From Chanos chanos (Eukaryota; Chordata; Actinopteri; Gonorynchiformes; Chanidae): a DNA stretch of 64,000 nucleotides. This document shows positions 59,957 to 64,000 of this stretch, piece by piece. Positions within the stretch are counted from its first letter, which is position 1. Every line of letters begins with the position of its first letter. The translations under genes and the position numbers were made by a program. The notes under the pieces were generated by a model that was not told the origin of the DNA, searched no databases, and saw nothing but the letters and a program-made list of their open reading frames with translations. Where the stretch lies: contig NC_044496.1 of the NCBI RefSeq assembly GCF_902362185.1, positions 50,614,636-50,678,635 of the forward strand, written 5' to 3'.

Positions 59957-61191
59957 CTAGACGAGGCCTCAGGGCACGCTCACGTAGATCACATTTTGCT
60001 GCCAGCAGCTCCATCTGGCCTTGGACAGAGATTTGAAAGTTTGTGAATGAGGAGATGAGGTCGTACTAATCTGTAATGGGGGTGCTGGCTGCAAAGTCTG
60101 GTAAAAGTGAGCATACCAGTTTGCGCTCGTCCCTTTGTCAGTATTTCACAAAACAGGATTGCTGAGTTAGACCTCTAACTCAAATTAGTATCGTTTCAGT
60201 AATGTTGAGTGTTTTTAATCTCGCTGTTGCTTTCTCGCATCCAAGGTTTCACTTTAAATTTGTGTCTCTTAGAGGGCTAGTTTGAGATAAACCTGAATTG
60301 CAATAAGCACAAGATAATTACTCTCCCATTTGGAATGGCACATAACCTGGCAGTCCTGCTTCACATATACGCCACGTGCACTGCAAGCTAAATGTCTGTT
60401 TGTCCCTGCATGTCAGTGAAGAAAATAATTTAAGGTCACCAAAAAAGACCTCAGAACAGTAATTGAATTAACTGTCTCAACTTGAAACAAACTGTCAGTT
60501 TTACACTTTGGTTTTTTGTACTTGTAGCTCGTGTCTTTCGTGTTCTGTTATGAAGCTTGTGGTACAACAAAATCATATTGATGCGTTTTGCACACACCAT
60601 TTAATATTAACATTGTGTCAAATGAGACAACTTTTAGATATTGAGCGTGTTGCTTGTCACAAAATGGCAAACATTTGTGTATGACTTAGATAAGCTGAAG
60701 TAAATAGGAAGGGTAAAACTAGCATGTTTCTGTCCAACCCCTGTTGTTTTATGTACAATGAACTGTGAACAAGCCTTAGCACTCTTTCCCGCATGCTTTT
60801 AATGTTACAGCTGCACACCTGCCTCACTCTCTCTCCTCTCTGTGAAGGTTTTTATTTGATGCTATTTGTGTCGATGCAGCCACAGAGACAAAAAAAAAAA
60901 AACCTTAAATCCGCATTAGGCCTCACAGCACTGCTTAGGGATTTCGTTTGGAATTTGGGAGACTGCTAGGGAGGAATGGGGGAGCCACATGAAGAGGAAT
61001 TTGAAAAATCCATTACCCCTCTGACCTCTGACCCATGTAACCCTGGTTTCTGATTGGCTGTGGTGACACACAGATAGCAGATCAAGAAACTGGAGAATTA
61101 GAGAGAGAAGGTGTGCATTTATTGTTTTCAAATGTAATTATTTCTGATTTTGGTGTTTTATACCTGTATTTGTATAAAGAAAAGTAATAAA
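59957..61191 (+). other. tmem179b: tmem179b 3' untranslated region with poly(A) signal at 61186-61191
   Basis: No coding signal is seen. The first canonical AATAAA after the stop is at 61186-61191, which would give a 1.2-kb 3' UTR. Inferred from position. Confidence 0.45.
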
Positions 61192-61199
61192 ATATTCAG

Positions 61200-62676
61200 T
61201 GAAGTCTGTCACTGCATGTTTTTTTTCTAGTTGTAAACCTACTTTGAAATGTTGCCAAATGACAGCTTTATGGTTTTGAAAACTAAGATTTAACAATATA
61301 GGATGTGTTATAACGATCTGTATAGCAATGGATTAATAAGTCAATAATGAATTCTCAGTATCAGTAACCTATTTCACCTGGTAATGAAACTTATTCATTA
61401 GAATACTACTGCTATCACAATCAATGTTATGACAACCAAGAACATATAAACTGCTGTCTGTCTTGACTGTTTATGTATTTGTTAACATTTTTGGGCGTAA
61501 GGAATAAAAAAACCCCAGATGCCTTTAAAATACGTTTAAATTATGATCACATGGATTTTTCCGACGTTCATGTAAGGTTCAACATGAAGATGTGATGGCA
61601 TTTCGTTAATTTTTTAGCCTGACACTTCAGTATCTCAATAACAGATTGGAGTGACTGCCATGAGTGTATGTGGTTTTAGTCTTACTGGGAATTTGCAAAG
61701 TGTTGGAATAATGTTTATCTGTCTCATGTGTTTGAAAGTGAAGAACAACGTTAACGTTATTATAATAGATAAAAATAATAACAACAGACATGAAACTGAA
61801 AATATATTTTCTATTATATTATTAAATATTCAGGTAAAATCAACTTAATCACTTTTCTTTTAGAAATTGGTTTCATAATGATGTAAGTAAGAACGGCTTA
61901 TGGTTAACACTGTGAATGAGTACAGTAATGGTACAGATAACTTGAGTGTATCAGTGACTAGGTAATAAAAGTAAATATTTAGTCATAGAATTATTTTAAA
62001 CACTTTAAGTATTTAAACAAATATTAATGTGTCACAGAATAATCAGCTTTTGTACATTTACTGTAAGTAATGTTGTCAAGTGACAGGATATTAAAATATC
62101 ATTATTATCACAATGTACTTTTAAAACATATATAGTATAGTATGTATATATTTTATACTATTAATATTATACATAATAAAAGTTGCATGTTAAGCCACTT
62201 AAACATATAATGTGATATTATTAACAAAACACATAAATTCATTAAAAATTCATGCAATTAATGAAACAATGTCATTTCTTCATGAAAGTGCAATAGTAAT
62301 TGAGTAATTCCCTAAATCTAGAAAATCTAGATTGAATGGTAAAAAATCACACAATCTGGATTAGGACCACACTTTACCAGCAAGTGGTCTATAAAAAAAC
62401 CCCTAATGTTTCTCCTTAAAACAGTTATGACTCTGAGGACCATAAGACATTGTTCCATCTGTGTCACTGTAGCAGTGTTACATATGTTCTCATGGTAGTT
62501 ATTAGTGTTTAATTACCCACACATTAAGGTTAATTAAGGTAGCTTTCACAGTATGAGTATTGCTTAGTGGTTAAAATCCTCCTTGGGAACTACCTGCTCA
62601 TTTATACTGCAGTACCTGGAATATCTGAGACAGCTGCACAAAAGAAAGAAGGCTAATATCAATGTCTTTACTACAC

Positions 62677-62717
<41 letters not shown>

Positions 62718-62752
62718 TTCCTCATTTCCTCCAGCCTCCAGCCTGCTGCAGA
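61200..62752. other. Intergenic or 3' UTR sequence between tmem179b and sfxn5
   Basis: This AT-rich stretch separates two convergent genes. It ends in a (CT)n run at 62680-62713. No exon, RNA gene or recognised repeat family was seen. Confidence 0.5.
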
Positions 62753-64000
62753 TCACAGTCCCTTATTGTAGGTCAGCACTTTGCAATCTGTTGCCATGGC
62801 AATCTCCGGCTCAAGGTGAGACACTTCAATCTGTGAAAGGCAGAGAGATATTGTATACTGCAGGTGAGCGGGTTTGCACCAAAACATTTCTGACTTACAC
62901 CCCTAGAAAAAAAAGAAAAAAAAAAAAGAAAATGCTATCAAAGACCAGGAGAGAAAAATAAACTTGAAAATGGATGTGTATGAAACTGTTTTTTTTTTTT
63001 TCTTGTCCTGTAGTGATGTGAAGATAGAAAGATGAATGCGGCAGCTGCTGCGGTACCTCAGACATCTGAGGGAAGAGGCTGATGGCTAAAGGCAGAGACA
63101 GGCCAAAGACAGCCAGGCACACCAGGCTGTGAACAGGCAACACCAGCCTGCGGTGAGACTGCAGCAGAGGAAGTCTGGGAGACAGACGAGGACATATGTT
63201 AGGATTTCAGTCAAAAACTGCCCTATTAATCCAACATGGAGTACCACAACACTTTTAAACAGTAACTTTAGTCAGTGGACGTGTTTTAAGTTAAATGTGT
63301 GGACTGAGTTTACTATGTAAAACTGTCCTTCTAATCTAACATGGAGTACTACAACACTTTCAAATAGTAACATTAGTTAGTAGATATTTTTTTGGTTAAA
63401 TGCATGGACTGAGTCTACTATGTAAAATTATGCATGAAGATAAAACGATGAATTTTTTTTGAAAAGTTATTTTAAATGAAGATATCTATTCTCAGTTGAA
63501 TCTGTATGAGAATTTGAGAACTTCTCAAAAATTAAAGGGTGCATTTGTGGCTGTGCATACTTTTCAAGGAAGGCCATGATAACCGGAGGGAGAACAAAGA
63601 TCGGTAACGGCAGGACTACTCGTGTGAAAGCAGTCTCCATCAGTGCCTGAGGAAAAACAATTAAAAAAAAAAGCTAAAAGGTGAACAGAAATACATTTTA
63701 ACCAATGTTTAAATGCTTATGAATAGTTATTTCACCTCCAGGGATTTGAACTATGGCAGTGGACGTTTAAGTTCAAAGTTATAGTGAAGTATTAAAGCAT
63801 TCCACATTATTATTAAACTTTTATCTTACGGAAGTATGTTCACCATAAACAATTTTCTTGTCCTATGTCACCAAATACATTTGTTCATTGTAATGATTCT
63901 ACCACTGCTGCATACTTACATATTTGGCAGCTATCTGTGAGGAGCCCACGACATTCCCATTACTATCCATGACATCAATGCCCTCAGACAGCTCACTGTG
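62753..64000 (-). CDS. sfxn5: Sideroflexin-5, 3' exons, cut by the right edge of the window
   Basis: Sideroflexins are multi-pass inner-mitochondrial-membrane carriers; SFXN1 moves serine, and SFXN5 has been linked to citrate or other small metabolites. Four minus-strand exons are visible: 64000-63920 ([20 protein letters not shown]...), 63646-63561 ([20 protein letters not shown]...), 63174-63057 ([20 protein letters not shown] and [19 protein letters not shown]), 62830-62753 ([19 protein letters not shown], then TYNKGL stop). Phases agree. The match to human SFXN5 is much closer than to SFXN1-3, for example [21 protein letters not shown]. The N-terminal two thirds lie beyond the window. Confidence 0.93.
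63217..63427. repeat. Two-copy tandem duplication (period 105 bp) in an sfxn5 intron
   Basis: Units 63217-63321 and 63322-63427 align end to end, sharing 'aacatggagta', 'acaacacttt', 'gtaaa' and 'ggactgagt.tactatgtaaa'. Roughly one base in six differs, so the duplication is not recent. Confidence 0.85.

Overview
The window is genomic DNA from a bony fish, almost certainly a teleost. Evidence: spliced vertebrate genes with GT-AG introns that are mostly short, about ten protein genes in 64 kb, many CT/GT/poly-C simple repeats, a decayed Tc1-like transposon, and a copy of the 'ggcagacgcttt...aaagcgacttaca' dispersed repeat that is common in fish genomes. The species cannot be named from the sequence. 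All gene names come from translating exons by eye and comparing them with remembered human and fish proteins; no search was run.

Layout, left to right. (1) 1-1237, minus: 5' coding exons of a PLAAT/HRASLS phospholipase-acyltransferase, cut by the window edge. (2) 3825-6912, plus: ints5 (Integrator subunit 5), nearly all in one exon. (3) 7797-18003, plus: ganab (glucosidase II alpha), 25 coding exons read out completely. (4) 20330-25578, plus: prpf39 (U1 snRNP factor), 14 exons. (5) 27122-29682, minus: ubxn1, 9 exons, convergent with prpf39. (6) 32306-39473, plus: ehd1, 5 exons. (7) 42446-43314, minus: an LC3C-like ATG8 gene with one extra base in its last exon. (8) 45547-53581, plus: a divergent DACT (Dapper) paralogue whose 4.3-kb first intron holds the Tc1 relic. 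(9) 54663-56787, minus: ttc9c. (10) 57870-59956, plus: tmem179b, divergent from ttc9c. (11) 62753-64000, minus: 3' exons of sfxn5, cut by the right edge.

These are not a pathway but a conserved neighbourhood. PLAAT genes, INTS5, GANAB, UBXN1, TTC9C and TMEM179B lie together on human 11q12.3, and EHD1 is on 11q13. prpf39 (14q in human) and sfxn5 (2p in human) are extra in this fish. The DACT gene beside ttc9c and ehd1 fits a fourth DACT ohnologue, because human 19q13 carries DACT3, TTC9B and EHD2.

I found no new multi-gene system. The observations most worth following are the DACT paralogue without the usual leucine zipper and C-terminal PDZ ligand, the LC3C-like frameshift, the conserved in-frame 66-bp cassette exon and NAGNAG acceptor of ganab, and a 105-bp tandem duplication in an sfxn5 intron.
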